37,229 nucleotides of DNA, from the NCBI RefSeq assembly GCF_000264055.1, contig NZ_AJXL01000031.1, positions 1-37,229 on the forward strand, given 5' to 3'. This DNA comes from Flavobacterium sp. ACAM 123 (GTDB lineage Bacteria; Bacteroidota; Bacteroidia; Flavobacteriales; Flavobacteriaceae). A program made the position numbers and the translations under genes. The notes under the pieces are model-generated. The model searched no databases and was not told where the DNA came from. It saw only the letters and a list, made by a program, of their open reading frames with translations. This document shows positions 1-11,258 of the stretch, piece after piece (positions within the stretch are counted from its first letter, which is position 1; every line of letters begins with the position of its first letter).

Positions 1-42
1 TTTATATTATTTTTTTGTGAAATTAAAATGAATTTTTATCTT

Positions 43-140
43 GAATTCGTGTTAATTCGTGTAATTCGCGTCGTTTTTTTATTACTCTCAAAAGTTACAT
101 TAATTTTATCTGTGCTAATCAGCTGAAATCTGTTTAATAA
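43..140. repeat. Degenerate ~10-bp-period intergenic repeats
   Basis: Three consecutive units beginning AATTCGTGTT, AATTCGTGTA and ATTCGCGTCG lie at about 44-73. A second cluster of related units (ATCTGTGCT, AATCAGCTGA, AATCTGTTTA) lies at about 108-136. The common theme is AATYYGTG with a spacing near 10 bp. From memory, similar AATCTGTG/AATTCGTG runs are scattered through Flavobacterium intergenic regions; that was not checked here. The rest of 1-216, downstream of ligA, shows no gene. Confidence 0.5.
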
Positions 141-216
141 ACCTGCTACTTATTTTATTGGTAGAAGTAACGGACTATCATAATAATAAATCCTAATAAA
201 ACTTCTATCCTATTAA

Positions 217-2276
<2,060 letters not shown>

Positions 2277-2296
2277 AAAACAAATATCAAGAATAA

Positions 2297-2770
2297 TTAT
2301 CCCTCAATAATTGAATTTATTTGCTTGTATAATTGTCCGTCACTTAAAAACGCACCCTGCTGTATCAAAGCAAAAAGGGACGTGTTGCGTTCTTCCGTAA
2401 ACTCCTTTTTACCCACTTTCATCTCAATTGTATCCGTAAACATATTATCACTAAGCCATTGCAATCCTTCTTTAGTTAAAAAGTCAACGTCAGTCATCAA
2501 TGATTTTAGAACGATAGACCGCACATGAGTATCGAAACTCTGGAAAAGAAAGATATGGTTTTTTGAAAAATGTTCTAAATATTCAGCTCTTGTTAAAACT
2601 CCTTCCCAAACTAGATCAGAAAAAACATCTAATTCCTGTTCAGCAACTTCCGGTTTGTCCGCTTTGATTGTATCCCATTCCGCTTTATCAATTGTTTGAG
2701 TTGCTAAAAAAGTACTAAACTCTTGTGTTAGCTCCTCAAATTGTTCTTTTGTTAATCTTGTATACTTCAT
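2297..2770 (-). CDS. DUF6495-like conserved protein
   Basis: A 157-aa soluble, acidic protein starting MKYTRLTKEQFEEL, with no signal peptide or membrane segment and no recognisable catalytic motif. I match it from memory to the DUF6495 family, small uncharacterised proteins of Bacteroidota; function is unknown. The gene is closed by a strong hairpin before ligA and has a TAnnTTTG-type -7 box about 85 bp upstream, so it may be a single-gene unit. Its place next to ligA could reflect conserved synteny but says nothing firm about its role. Confidence 0.75.
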   Translation of the reverse strand: MKYTRLTKEQFEELTQEFSTFLATQTIDKAEWDTIKADKPEVAEQELDVFSDLVWEGVLTRAEYLEHFSKNHIFLFQSFDTHVRSIVLKSLMTDVDFLTKEGLQWLSDNMFTDTIEMKVGKKEFTEERNTSLFALIQQGAFLSDGQLYKQINSIIEG

Positions 2771-2853
2771 AATGAAATTTAATAATTTATGCTTTGAAAT
2801 AGTGATTTAAAAAATATAATTTTGATTTATAAGTCCAATTACTTTGGAGTTTG

Positions 2854-2861
2854 CAAATTTA
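2854..2861 (-). promoter_or_regulatory. Putative -7 promoter box (TAAATTTG) for the DUF6495-like gene
   Basis: The minus strand reads TAAATTTG, an exact TAnnTTTG match, lying just after the terminator of the TonB receptor gene and about 85 bp before the start codon at 2770. No -33 TTG is seen at 17-23 bp spacing, so the call rests on one box and its position. Confidence 0.35.
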
Positions 2862-2871
2862 GAATTAATAA

Positions 2872-2904
2872 ACAAAAAAGTCCTTCTTTTCAAGAGGCTT
2901 TTTT
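2872..2904 (-). terminator. Intrinsic terminator of the TonB-dependent receptor gene
   Basis: Downstream of the receptor stop codon the minus strand reads an imperfect hairpin (AAAAAAGCCTCTT ... AAGAAGGACTTTTTT), with a small bulge and a TTTTTTGTTT tail. The A-run on the other side of the stem could make it work in both directions. Confidence 0.6.
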
Positions 2905-2923
2905 ATAAAATATTTAGAACAGA

Positions 2924-5900
2924 TTAGAATATATATCTAATTCCAAACTGCGCTTGCCATCTTGACAATAAACTGGCATCGTAGGTGAATGTTTTAGTTT
3001 GCTCTCCGCTAAAGGTGTAGCTTGGTATTTTTGTTGCTTGATCAACAGAAACTCCAATTGGCTGTACACTATTAGGGATTTGAACTAATCCCCAATCAGA
3101 ATTAATAAGGTTCCCTACATTTAATACATCTACGCTAAATTGGATTGTATTGGTTTTGTTACCTGAAACTTTAAAGTTATAATCTTGCATAAATTTCATG
3201 TCCCATTTTCCTCTCCATGGAGATAAAGCACCATAACGTTCTGCATACTGACCTCTTCTTCCACTCATGTAATCGTCTTGGCTTATGAATCTATCAAATG
3301 CCGCAGCTTGTCCAGCAACAGGAAAGTTCATAGTACTAATTTGAGCAGTTGTAGGTATGAATATTAAATCATTTCCAGACGCTCCATCATTATTAATGTC
3401 TCCACCATAAGTATAATTGAAACGACCGCCTTGAGCATATTCGAAGAAAGTAGAAATAGTGGTTGACCATTTATCATTACCATATCTCCATTTTTTTGAA
3501 GCTACACCTATGAAACGATTTCTATCACCATATTTAGAATTAGATAAAGTGGCATCATTTACATTTCCTAAAGCAGGATTAAAAGCAAAGGCATCACCAG
3601 CAATTTCAGCTTCAATACTATTTACATCTAACGATTTTAAATAGTTATAACCCAAGCTCGCAAACAAACCATTATCAAAATTCTTTTGTATTTTAATAGA
3701 GGTATTAAATGCACTTCCTTTATTTGTGTTAGTCAATACATATCCATTTGTAGCTGCCGGAAAACCATAATCAGTCCAAGTACCTTGGTCATTAGCACCG
3801 TAAATAGCTCTGCTATCAGCACCAACTAATTGGCTCGTTGGTTTCTTTAAACCCCAATTTTGAACTTGAACTCCATTTAAGTCTTTATTGAACGAGGCAT
3901 CTACTGTTACAATGTAGTTGTTACTGAATTTGTGATCGTATCCTAAACTTGTTCTCCAAACCTGTGGAAATTTAAAATCTGGATTTACTACTTGGTAGAA
4001 AAAAGGATCTGAACCACCTACTTGATTTCCAATCCATACGAAAGGAAGTCTACCGGTAAAGATACCAGTACCTCCACGAAGTTGTTTTGTTTTGTCTCCT
4101 GTGATATCCCAATTAAAACCAGCTCGTGGTGACCAAAGAATGTTGTTATTTGGCATTTTTGTAGAATCAAAATTAACTACACTACCATCTTTAGGATTGT
4201 AATAATCAATATTTGGCAAATATCCTTCTGAATTTTCAGTATCAATAAATTTTTGTGCTAAATCTGAAGTATTAAAATACAAAGGCTTATCAGCTCTCAA
4301 TCCGTATATCAATTTGAAATTATCATTAATATTCCATTCATCCTGCACGTAAAGTGCAACTTGACCAACGTTTAGTTCAGCTAAGTTCCACCCACCATCT
4401 ACACCGTCAGGTAAAGCATTTTTAGTGTTAAAAGTGTTTTGCGCATCTGCAATTGCTTGCTCATAATAACCATTTGCAATATTAGCGTCAAATCCAGCCA
4501 AATCAGTACTCCCGAAAACGTCAAAACCATAACCTTTTAGATTAAATGAGTTTTTAAACATAAATTTTTCGAATGAAAACCCTGCTGTATAAGTGTGATT
4601 TCCTTTTACTATATTTAAATTATCAGTAATCTGAATTACTTTTTGATCCAGTTTATTATTAATAGAGAAAGGCTCATGACCAGCAATAATATAAGGAGAA
4701 CCCGCTTTTGTAATATTTATTACTGGGGCTGGTGAAGAAAATGGTTTTCTGTAGTCATCAAAATGAGTATAACCAGCTTGTAATTTATTCGTAACCACTT
4801 CACTAAATTTTGAGTTTAACTCTACTAAGAACGAACTGATTTTATTATTGATTTGGTATCCCGAATTTGCGAATTGCAAGGTATTCGCATCAGGACCTCT
4901 ACGAATAAGAGCCGTAGGATGCGCAGGCTTATCTTTTGAAGCATCAAGGAAATTGTAAATTACAGCCAATTTATGATTGTCATTGATATTCCAGTCAAAT
5001 TTAACAATCCCCTTGGTTGAATTAGAATTGTGTGTAAACCCTTGGTATGCTCCTGTATTGTATCCTAAATTGCCTAATTCAGTAGAAACATGCATTAAGT
5101 CAGTGGCTAAAACTCTGGATTCATTTACACCTGTTTTACCATTCCCGTCGTTAGCAACAAAATTCGAACCTGAATCACTTCTTTTGTCAATTTCAAAATT
5201 GGCAAAAAAGAATAATTTATTTTTGACAATTGGACCTCCAATACTCACACCTGCCTGAGTTTGTTCTAATGAAGGAACAAAAATTTTTTCTCCTTTAATT
5301 TTACTACCAGTTAAATCTTGATTTCTGAAAAAAGCATAAGTCGTACCGTGAAATTCATTTGTCCCTGATTTTGTAACCGCGTTAACAGAAGCTCCGGTAA
5401 ATCCAGACAATGTTACATCATACGGCGCGGTAGCTACTTGGATTTGCTCAATTGCATCTAAAGAAATAGGTTGTGAACCCGTTTGCCCTCCAGGAGTTGC
5501 GGCATCTAATCCAAAAGGATTATTGAAAACAGCACCATTTAAAGAGTAACTATTATACTGATCATTTCTACCACCAAAAGAACCACCACTCGCGGAAGGC
5601 TCTAAACGTGTAAAATCTTCGGCAGATCTTGAAATAGTAGGCAAAGCGGTTAATTCTTTTCTACCAATTGTGGTTTCTGCTCCTGTTCTCCCTGCTCCAA
5701 AAACTTTATTTTTAGAACCAGTAATTACAACTTCACTAAGTTGTTGACTTTCATCCTGCAACAAAATATCTAAATTAAATGGCTTGCCTAATTCAAGAAA
5801 AACATCATTTATCTCCTGTGTGCGAAATCCAATAAAGGTTACCAAAACTTTATATGGTCCGCCAACCCTCATGTTTAACATGCTGAACCTACCTTCTGAA

Positions 5901-6076
5901 TTTGATAATGCTGAATACTTAGATCCACTTGGGGTATGAATTGCTAAAATAGAAGCACCAGGAAGTAGCTCAGTATCTGAACTTTTTACTGTTCCTTTGA
6001 TACTGGACGTTGTACTCTGAGCCATCATAGTGTGCAGCCCAAAAACAAGCAACAATAAAGTAATAATTTTTTTCAT
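2924..6076 (-). CDS. Oar-like TonB-dependent outer-membrane receptor
   Basis: The product (1050 aa from the chosen start) is a large outer-membrane beta-barrel of the Oar-like type. MKKIITLLLLVFGLHTMMAQ is a signal peptide. A carboxypeptidase-regulatory-like (Ig-fold) domain follows (about residues 22-105), with the segment YKVLVTFIGF. Then comes a TonB plug region with SEVVITGSK and an alanine/glycine-rich stretch, and a long barrel ending in the aromatic residue F (GIRYIF). These receptors take up bulky substrates with TonB/ExbBD energy. No SusD partner lies beside it, so this is not a classical polysaccharide utilisation locus and the substrate cannot be told. The ATG 13 codons upstream would place extra charged residues before the signal peptide; the start at 6076 is preferred. 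Confidence 0.93.
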   Translation of the reverse strand: MKKIITLLLLVFGLHTMMAQSTTSSIKGTVKSSDTELLPGASILAIHTPSGSKYSALSNSEGRFSMLNMRVGGPYKVLVTFIGFRTQEINDVFLELGKPFNLDILLQDESQQLSEVVITGSKNKVFGAGRTGAETTIGRKELTALPTISRSAEDFTRLEPSASGGSFGGRNDQYNSYSLNGAVFNNPFGLDAATPGGQTGSQPISLDAIEQIQVATAPYDVTLSGFTGASVNAVTKSGTNEFHGTTYAFFRNQDLTGSKIKGEKIFVPSLEQTQAGVSIGGPIVKNKLFFFANFEIDKRSDSGSNFVANDGNGKTGVNESRVLATDLMHVSTELGNLGYNTGAYQGFTHNSNSTKGIVKFDWNINDNHKLAVIYNFLDASKDKPAHPTALIRRGPDANTLQFANSGYQINNKISSFLVELNSKFSEVVTNKLQAGYTHFDDYRKPFSSPAPVINITKAGSPYIIAGHEPFSINNKLDQKVIQITDNLNIVKGNHTYTAGFSFEKFMFKNSFNLKGYGFDVFGSTDLAGFDANIANGYYEQAIADAQNTFNTKNALPDGVDGGWNLAELNVGQVALYVQDEWNINDNFKLIYGLRADKPLYFNTSDLAQKFIDTENSEGYLPNIDYYNPKDGSVVNFDSTKMPNNNILWSPRAGFNWDITGDKTKQLRGGTGIFTGRLPFVWIGNQVGGSDPFFYQVVNPDFKFPQVWRTSLGYDHKFSNNYIVTVDASFNKDLNGVQVQNWGLKKPTSQLVGADSRAIYGANDQGTWTDYGFPAATNGYVLTNTNKGSAFNTSIKIQKNFDNGLFASLGYNYLKSLDVNSIEAEIAGDAFAFNPALGNVNDATLSNSKYGDRNRFIGVASKKWRYGNDKWSTTISTFFEYAQGGRFNYTYGGDINNDGASGNDLIFIPTTAQISTMNFPVAGQAAAFDRFISQDDYMSGRRGQYAERYGALSPWRGKWDMKFMQDYNFKVSGNKTNTIQFSVDVLNVGNLINSDWGLVQIPNSVQPIGVSVDQATKIPSYTFSGEQTKTFTYDASLLSRWQAQFGIRYIF

Positions 6077-6110
6077 ATTTTTAAGTGTGTGTTTATATGG
6101 CGCGAAATTA

Positions 6111-6141
6111 AACAAAAAAAAATCACCCCGAAGAGTGATTT
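6111..6141 (-). terminator. Intrinsic terminator of the rpsF-rpsR-rplI operon
   Basis: The minus strand reads AAATCAC, a short loop, then GTGATTT followed by a run of T (positions 6141 down to 6111). The 7-bp stem with a nine-T tail stands 33 bp after the rplI stop codon, separating the ribosomal operon from the TonB receptor gene. Confidence 0.8.
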
Positions 6142-6173
6142 AAATATATTTTTAACAAAAAGTTAACGAGATG

Positions 6174-6614
6174 TTATTCTTCTGCTATAATCTCGTAAGG
6201 CAATTCGACAATTACATCTCTATGTAAACGAACGCTAGCTGAGTACTTACCAGTACGTTTAACGATACCGCTAGTGATGAATTTTCTATCAATTACTTGA
6301 CCTCCTTTTGCTAATACCGCGGCGATATCAATATTCGTGATCGAACCGAATAATTTTTCTCCACCTGCTTTTGCAATAATTTTAATTTCGATAGCTTTTA
6401 AAGCCTCAGCTACTGCTTCCGCATCGCTTATTACTTTAGCCTCTTTATGTGCTCTTTGCTTTAGGTTTTCAGCTAACACCTTCTTTGCAGAAGAAGTTGC
6501 TAAATGCGCATGTCCCTGTGGAATTAAAAAGTTACGACCGTATCCGTTTTTCACAGTTACAATATCATCTTTAAATCCTACATTTTGTACGTCTTTTTTA
6601 AGTATAAGTTCCAT
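6174..6614 (-). CDS. rplI: 50S ribosomal protein L9
   Basis: L9 binds 23S rRNA at the base of the L1 stalk and helps keep reading frame. The 146-aa product has the family N-terminus MELILKKDVQNVGFKDDIVTVKNG followed by GYGRNFLIPQG, the N-terminal RNA-binding domain. A long lysine/alanine-rich connecting helix and the C-terminal domain (LFGSITNIDIA) follow. Length is close to the usual 147-150 aa. It is the last gene of rpsF-rpsR-rplI and is followed by an intrinsic terminator. Confidence 0.97.
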   Translation of the reverse strand: MELILKKDVQNVGFKDDIVTVKNGYGRNFLIPQGHAHLATSSAKKVLAENLKQRAHKEAKVISDAEAVAEALKAIEIKIIAKAGGEKLFGSITNIDIAAVLAKGGQVIDRKFITSGIVKRTGKYSASVRLHRDVIVELPYEIIAEE

Positions 6615-6679
6615 GTTGTTGTCCTTTATAATAGAAGTTAGGTTTCATGTTTCAGAAAACCAACAACTGAGTTAAAATA

Positions 6680-6976
6680 TTATTTAAGTAAATCGGCCAC
6701 GTATGGCATTAAAGCTAAGTGACGTGCTCTCTTAACAGCTACAGACACTTTTCTCTGAAATTTTAATGAAGTTCCAGTTAAACGACGAGGAAGAATTTTT
6801 CCTTGCTCATTTACGAATTTCAATAAGAAATCACCGTCTTTATAATCGATATACTTAATACCAGATTTTTTGAAACGACAATATTTTTTTTGTTTATTGG
6901 TTTCTATGTTTAAAGGCGTAAGATATCTGATATCTCCGTCTTTTTTTCCTGAAGCAGATTGTTGTAGTGTTGCCAT
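6680..6976 (-). CDS. rpsR: 30S ribosomal protein S18
   Basis: S18 binds the central domain of 16S rRNA as a heterodimer with S6. The 98-aa protein contains the conserved core [20 protein letters not shown] and [29 protein letters not shown] in its C-terminal half, after a short variable N-terminal extension. It starts 3 bp after rpsF ends, so the two are probably translationally coupled. No ssb gene lies between them, unlike in many Proteobacteria and Firmicutes. Confidence 0.97.
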   Translation of the reverse strand: MATLQQSASGKKDGDIRYLTPLNIETNKQKKYCRFKKSGIKYIDYKDGDFLLKFVNEQGKILPRRLTGTSLKFQRKVSVAVKRARHLALMPYVADLLK

Positions 6977-6979
6977 GAT

Positions 6980-7321
6980 TTAAGCTTTTGTAGATTTTAA
7001 TTTTGTTCTTCTTCTTTCAGCCCAAGAAATAGCGTGTTTGTCTAAACTTACAGTTAAGAAACGCATAACTCTTTCGTCACGTCTAAATTCTGTTTCGAAA
7101 GCAATTAGAACTTCTCCTGGTACTTTGAATTCGAATAAGTGATAAAAACCACTTTTTTTGTTTTGAATTTCGTAAGCCATTTTTTTAAGGCCCCAGTCTT
7201 CTTTCGACACCATTTCGGCTCCTCTAGTAGTAAGAAAATCTTCAAATTTGCTTACTGTTTCCTTTACCTGAACATCAGATAAAACGGGATTTAAAATGAA
7301 AACAGTTTCATAATGATTCAT
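6980..7321 (-). CDS. rpsF: 30S ribosomal protein S6
   Basis: S6 is the partner of S18 on the small-subunit platform. The 113-aa protein begins MNHYETVFILNPVLSD, the typical first beta strand. It carries the conserved WGLKKMAYEIQNKKSG segment and RRDERVMRFLTVSLD near the end. It is the first gene of the S6-S18-L9 operon. A complete Bacteroidota-type promoter lies about 30 bp upstream, which leaves a leader too short for the long S6:S18-binding leader known from other phyla, unless a second promoter exists further up. Confidence 0.97.
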   Translation of the reverse strand: MNHYETVFILNPVLSDVQVKETVSKFEDFLTTRGAEMVSKEDWGLKKMAYEIQNKKSGFYHLFEFKVPGEVLIAFETEFRRDERVMRFLTVSLDKHAISWAERRRTKLKSTKA

Positions 7322-7350
7322 AAATATTTATTTATTTGTTAATTTGTGTG

Positions 7351-7380
7351 CAAAAATAACTTTTATTTTTCAATAACCAA
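7351..7380 (-). promoter_or_regulatory. Bacteroidota-type promoter of rpsF
   Basis: On the minus strand TTG at 7380-7378 (the -33 element) is separated by 19 bp from TATTTTTG at 7358-7351, an exact TAnnTTTG -7 box. Transcription should start near 7344, about 20 bp before the rpsF start. This is the only promoter in the window where both boxes fit the consensus spacing. Confidence 0.65.
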
Positions 7381-7483
7381 CATTAAAATATATTTAATCG
7401 ACGTATGACAAAAAAACCGATGTTAAAATATAATCACATTGAAAAAAAAGATATATTTACTACAGATATTAAATACTAAAATT

Positions 7484-8179
7484 ATGAAGCTAAATTGTGT
7501 TGTTGTTGATGATAGTTCGATCCAGCGAATGATTATATCCAAGTTAGCAAATAATCATCAAGGTTTACATTTAATAGGTGATTTTTCAAATGCAATTGAA
7601 GCAAGAAGCTGCATGTCTATTCACAATGTGGACTTAATCTTTCTTGATATTGAGATGCCTGTAATTAGCGGTTTTGATTTTTTAGATGGATTAAAAATCA
7701 AGCCTCAAATTATTTTTATTACTTCCAAAGCAGAGTATGCTATGAAAGCATTTGATTATGACGCAACGGATTATCTTCAAAAACCGATTGCATTAGATCG
7801 ATTTAACGCCTCTGTGATTAGAGCGATGGATTTACACTTACTTAAACAAGACACCAAGGAGGAGGACGGAGAACATATTTTCATTAAAAGCAATTTAAAA
7901 AAATTGAAGATTTTTACTTCAAAAATAAAATGGATCGAAGCTTTTGGCGATTATGTAAGAGTAGTAACTGAAGACGACAGTAACTTGGTCCTTTCTACCA
8001 TGAAGGCTTTTGAAAACGATCTATCAAAAAAGAAATTTGTAAGGGTCCATAAATCATATATCATTAACATTGATAAGGTAGAACGCTTCAATAGCAAATT
8101 TGCAGAAATTGGTGTCACTAAAATACCCTTAAGCAGAAACAAAAAAGAAGATTTAGTAAAAGCACTTTCTTATGTATAA
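7484..8179 (+). CDS. LytTR-family response regulator
   Basis: A two-component transcription regulator of 231 aa. The N-terminal receiver domain has acidic residues in VVVDDS, the phosphoacceptor aspartate in LIFLDIEMP (about residue 54), the conserved threonine/serine in IFITSKAEYA and the lysine in DYLQKPI. The C-terminal LytTR DNA-binding domain (about residues 130-228) carries WIEAFGDYVRV and KKKFVRVHKSYIINIDKVE. The start at 7484 (MKLNCVVVDD) is preferred over a TTG 15 codons upstream, because the first beta strand begins there. No sensor kinase is adjacent. The gene converges on priA with only 12 bp between stop codons and no clear terminator. Confidence 0.93.
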   Translation: MKLNCVVVDDSSIQRMIISKLANNHQGLHLIGDFSNAIEARSCMSIHNVDLIFLDIEMPVISGFDFLDGLKIKPQIIFITSKAEYAMKAFDYDATDYLQKPIALDRFNASVIRAMDLHLLKQDTKEEDGEHIFIKSNLKKLKIFTSKIKWIEAFGDYVRVVTEDDSNLVLSTMKAFENDLSKKKFVRVHKSYIINIDKVERFNSKFAEIGVTKIPLSRNKKEDLVKALSYV

Positions 8180-8191
8180 AAAATTACTTTA

Positions 8192-10642
8192 CTAAAAATC
8201 GACGTTTATCGCTACTTTAATCGCTCTGTACTGAGCAACTGAGTCAAAACTGTTTAACATTTTTTGGATAACATTTTTAGTACTTACTATTGAAATATTT
8301 GTAGGTATCTTGATTATTATTGTTCTGATGTATTCGTTTCTTATTCTGTTTATCGCTGGTTCCTCGGGACCTAACACGGGGATATTTAAATTTTGGCTCA
8401 TCACTTGATACAACCATATCGACCCTTCCTTAAGTTTGTCAAAATCACGATGCTTTAATGTGATTTTTATAATCTTAAAATACGGCGGATATTTATAAAT
8501 TTGTCTGTCATATAACTGTTCCTGATACATCCCTGCATAATCATTATTAGTCACTTGCTGTATCGTATTGTGATCCGGATTATAGGTTTGAATAATCACC
8601 TTTCCTTGTTTTTCTGAGCGTCCTGAACGTCCAGAGACCTGTGTCATCATTTGAAAACTTCTCTCAAAAGCCCTGAAATCAGGATGAAATAGCATATTAT
8701 CAGCATTCATGATTCCTACCAAACTTACGTTATCAAAATCAAGTCCCTTCGCTAACATTTGTGTCCCCACCAGAATATCTACTTCCCTATTTTTAAAACT
8801 ATCGATGATTTTTTCGAATCCAAATTTGCCACGGGTGGTGTCCTGATCCATTCTTCCTATTTTATGGTCTGGAAAAAGGCTTAGTAACTCTTGTTGTATT
8901 TGCTCCGTTCCAAAACCCTTGGTAGTCAAGTCAACACTCGAACAGCTATGACAATGAGTTGGCTTTGCAATAGAATACCCACAATAGTGACAGCGCAGTT
9001 GGTTTTTATGCTTATGATAGGTCAAACTGACATCACATTGCTGGCAATGCGGCACGTGCCCGCAAGTCATGCACTCTAACAAAGGAGAATATCCTCTCCT
9101 ATTTTGAAATAGAATTACTTGTTCACCCAATGCAATGGCATTTGTAATTTCCTCGATTAAGGTATCACTAAAATGGCCTTTCATCTTTTTTCGAAAATAT
9201 TTATCCTTTAAATCAACCAGTTCGATATTCGGCATCATTACGTTCCCGTAGCGCTCCTTGATTTCTACCAAGCCATATTTCTCCGACTTGCCATTAAAAT
9301 AAGTTTCAATACTAGGTGTTGCAGAACCTAATAGGACTTTTGCTTTATAAAAATTAGCCAATACTACCGCCGCGTCACGGGCATGATATCTCGGCGCAGG
9401 ATCAATTTGTTTGAAGGTTTGCTCATGTTCTTCATCCACAATTACAAAACCTAAGTCAGCAAACGGCAAAAATAAAGCCGATCTCGCTCCAATTACTATT
9501 TGTGCTTTTTCCGAGTTTTGCAAAACTTGTTTCCACACTTCCACGCGCTCATTATTGCTATATTTAGAATGAAAAACAGCCACTTTATTTCCAAAAAAAG
9601 CTCTTAATCTCCCGACTAACTGAGTAGTAAGTGCTATTTCTGGTAACAAATAAAGCACTTGCTTTCCAGTAAGTAGGTACTCCTCTATTAGTTTTATATA
9701 AATCTCCGTTTTTCCACTGGAAGTAACACCATGCAAAAGACAAACCTCTTTGCGGGTAAAACTATCTTTTATCTCGCCAAAGGCTTTGTGCTGTGCTTCA
9801 CTCAGCTGTAATTCCACTTCTCTAGTCTTTCCTGTAAAATTTACGCGGTCCTCTTGTAGGTGATAATCTTCAAATATTTCTTTCTCAATTAATGCTTTTA
9901 TGATTGCCGAGGTAGAATTAGCTGCCTCAACCAGCTTCTTTACAGTAAGCGGTTTCTTATCAGAGGCGTTAAGTTGAAAATAGGTTAAAACAATTTCCTT
10001 CTGTTTATTGGCATTTTTAAGTGTTTCCAATAGCTCCCCTAAGCCCTCATTAGAATCGTATTTAGGGTGTAGTCGAATGTATCTAACTAATTTCGGTTTA
10101 TAACTTTCTCGCATTTCTTCCTCAAGCACTAATATATTTTTGTCAATCAGTTTTTGAATGACCGGAAAAATATTTTTCTTATTCAAAATTGCAATTATAT
10201 CCTGAACTTTAAGTGATGATTGCTGCTGTAACGCCTGAAATATCAAAAATTCATCATCGGAAAGTCTGCTTTCGTCAACAAAAACATCAGTTTTTTTAGA
10301 AATTACCGTTTCGCTTTCCAATAAGAAAGCGCTCGGCATCGCACCGCGATATACATCACCTATCGCACACATATAATACGATGCAATCCATAGCCAATGA
10401 GCAATCTGAATCTCAGTAACAATAGGATGTTCATCAAGGATTTGATGAATTTCTTTAGCCTCGTATAATGTGGGTTGATTTTGATGGGTTTCTACAACCA
10501 ATGCAGTGTAAATCCTAGTTTTACCAAAAGGAACGGCCAGTCGCATTCCTTTCTTAATATAATGGTATTCAGCTTCCGATATACTGTACGTGAACGTTTT
10601 GGCAAGAGAGAGCGGTAAAATTACTTCGGCAAAAAAAAGCAT
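8192..10642 (-). CDS. priA: Primosomal protein N' (replication restart helicase PriA)
   Basis: PriA recognises stalled forks and D-loops and reloads the replicative helicase. The 816-aa protein has an N-terminal 3'-DNA-binding domain. A superfamily-2 helicase core follows, with Walker A HGVTSSGKTE (about residues 303-312) and the DEEH box (about 402). Eight zinc-binding cysteines lie between about residues 522 and 570 (CMTCGHVPHCQQC, CHYCGY, CHSC). The helicase C-terminal motif GTQMLAKGLDFDNVSLVGI and the C-terminal PriA domain follow. Length is somewhat above the 732 aa of E. coli PriA, as usual in Bacteroidota. A DUF2147 gene lies 47 bp upstream on the same strand. Confidence 0.96.
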   Translation of the reverse strand: MLFFAEVILPLSLAKTFTYSISEAEYHYIKKGMRLAVPFGKTRIYTALVVETHQNQPTLYEAKEIHQILDEHPIVTEIQIAHWLWIASYYMCAIGDVYRGAMPSAFLLESETVISKKTDVFVDESRLSDDEFLIFQALQQQSSLKVQDIIAILNKKNIFPVIQKLIDKNILVLEEEMRESYKPKLVRYIRLHPKYDSNEGLGELLETLKNANKQKEIVLTYFQLNASDKKPLTVKKLVEAANSTSAIIKALIEKEIFEDYHLQEDRVNFTGKTREVELQLSEAQHKAFGEIKDSFTRKEVCLLHGVTSSGKTEIYIKLIEEYLLTGKQVLYLLPEIALTTQLVGRLRAFFGNKVAVFHSKYSNNERVEVWKQVLQNSEKAQIVIGARSALFLPFADLGFVIVDEEHEQTFKQIDPAPRYHARDAAVVLANFYKAKVLLGSATPSIETYFNGKSEKYGLVEIKERYGNVMMPNIELVDLKDKYFRKKMKGHFSDTLIEEITNAIALGEQVILFQNRRGYSPLLECMTCGHVPHCQQCDVSLTYHKHKNQLRCHYCGYSIAKPTHCHSCSSVDLTTKGFGTEQIQQELLSLFPDHKIGRMDQDTTRGKFGFEKIIDSFKNREVDILVGTQMLAKGLDFDNVSLVGIMNADNMLFHPDFRAFERSFQMMTQVSGRSGRSEKQGKVIIQTYNPDHNTIQQVTNNDYAGMYQEQLYDRQIYKYPPYFKIIKITLKHRDFDKLKEGSIWLYQVMSQNLNIPVLGPEEPAINRIRNEYIRTIIIKIPTNISIVSTKNVIQKMLNSFDSVAQYRAIKVAINVDF

Positions 10643-10689
10643 TATTCGAAAATTGTACGTTAATTAATGGAGTTGAAAAACAAAAGAAA

Positions 10690-11118
10690 TTATTGAACTC
10701 TGTACCAATATTGTGTTCTCCCCAATAAAGCGAAGCCAATATAACCTCGTACTTTAAGCTTATTTTTTGATTCTAACGTAATAAAACATTTATATACTTT
10801 TCCGGTTTTGGGGTCTAAAATTTTTCCTGAGTTAAATTCATCTCCATCTTTTTTAAGTCCTTTTATCACTGTCAACCCTAAAACAGGTTTATTTATATCT
10901 TCCCCTTCGCAATTAGTACAACGGTCTTTTCTATGGCTCGCGTCGAAGATTTCGAGTACTCTTCCATAAATCTTTCCTGATTTTTCATAAATTTCTACTA
11001 TTGATTTTTCATCACCGGATTGATCATCTATCGTCTTCCATTTTCCAATAACTCCGTGACCTTGAGCGTAAAACAATGTTGATACAAATAGCAATATTAA
11101 TGTGATACTTTTTTTCAT
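10690..11118 (-). CDS. DUF2147 secreted protein
   Basis: The product, 142 aa from the chosen start, has a signal peptide (MKKSITLILLFVSTLFYAQG) and a single DUF2147 domain, a lipocalin-like small beta-barrel. Diagnostic segments are IGKWKTIDDQSG, SGKIYGRVLEIF, ILDPKTGKVYKC and LKVRGYIGFALLGRTQYW. A CTNC-like pair (DRCTNCEG) lies in the middle and could form a disulfide. Function of the family is unknown. A start 7 codons further up would precede the signal peptide with MNYKNKI and is less likely. It may be co-transcribed with priA downstream. Confidence 0.9.
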   Translation of the reverse strand: MKKSITLILLFVSTLFYAQGHGVIGKWKTIDDQSGDEKSIVEIYEKSGKIYGRVLEIFDASHRKDRCTNCEGEDINKPVLGLTVIKGLKKDGDEFNSGKILDPKTGKVYKCFITLESKNKLKVRGYIGFALLGRTQYWYRVQ

Positions 11119-11258
11119 AATTTTATTTTTATAATTCAAATGGAGACAAAACCTTTATTTATTTATAATTTGACAGGTCTTACTCACAACCAATACGTTT
11201 ATCTGGCGGTCAAGCAGCTGATTTTTATCAAACATACTATAAATTTTACAAAAATCAT

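Noticed and set aside
43..140. CRISPR array
   Set aside because: Units are about 10 bp, degenerate, with no spacers of constant length and no cas genes.
7322..7438. S6:S18-binding leader RNA upstream of rpsF
   Set aside because: The complete promoter at 7351-7380 leaves a leader of only about 20 nt, and no convincing conserved stem was found.
7439..7483. TTG start extending the LytTR regulator by 15 residues
   Set aside because: The receiver domain begins at MKLNCVVVDD; the extension is lysine-rich and derives from an A-rich leader.
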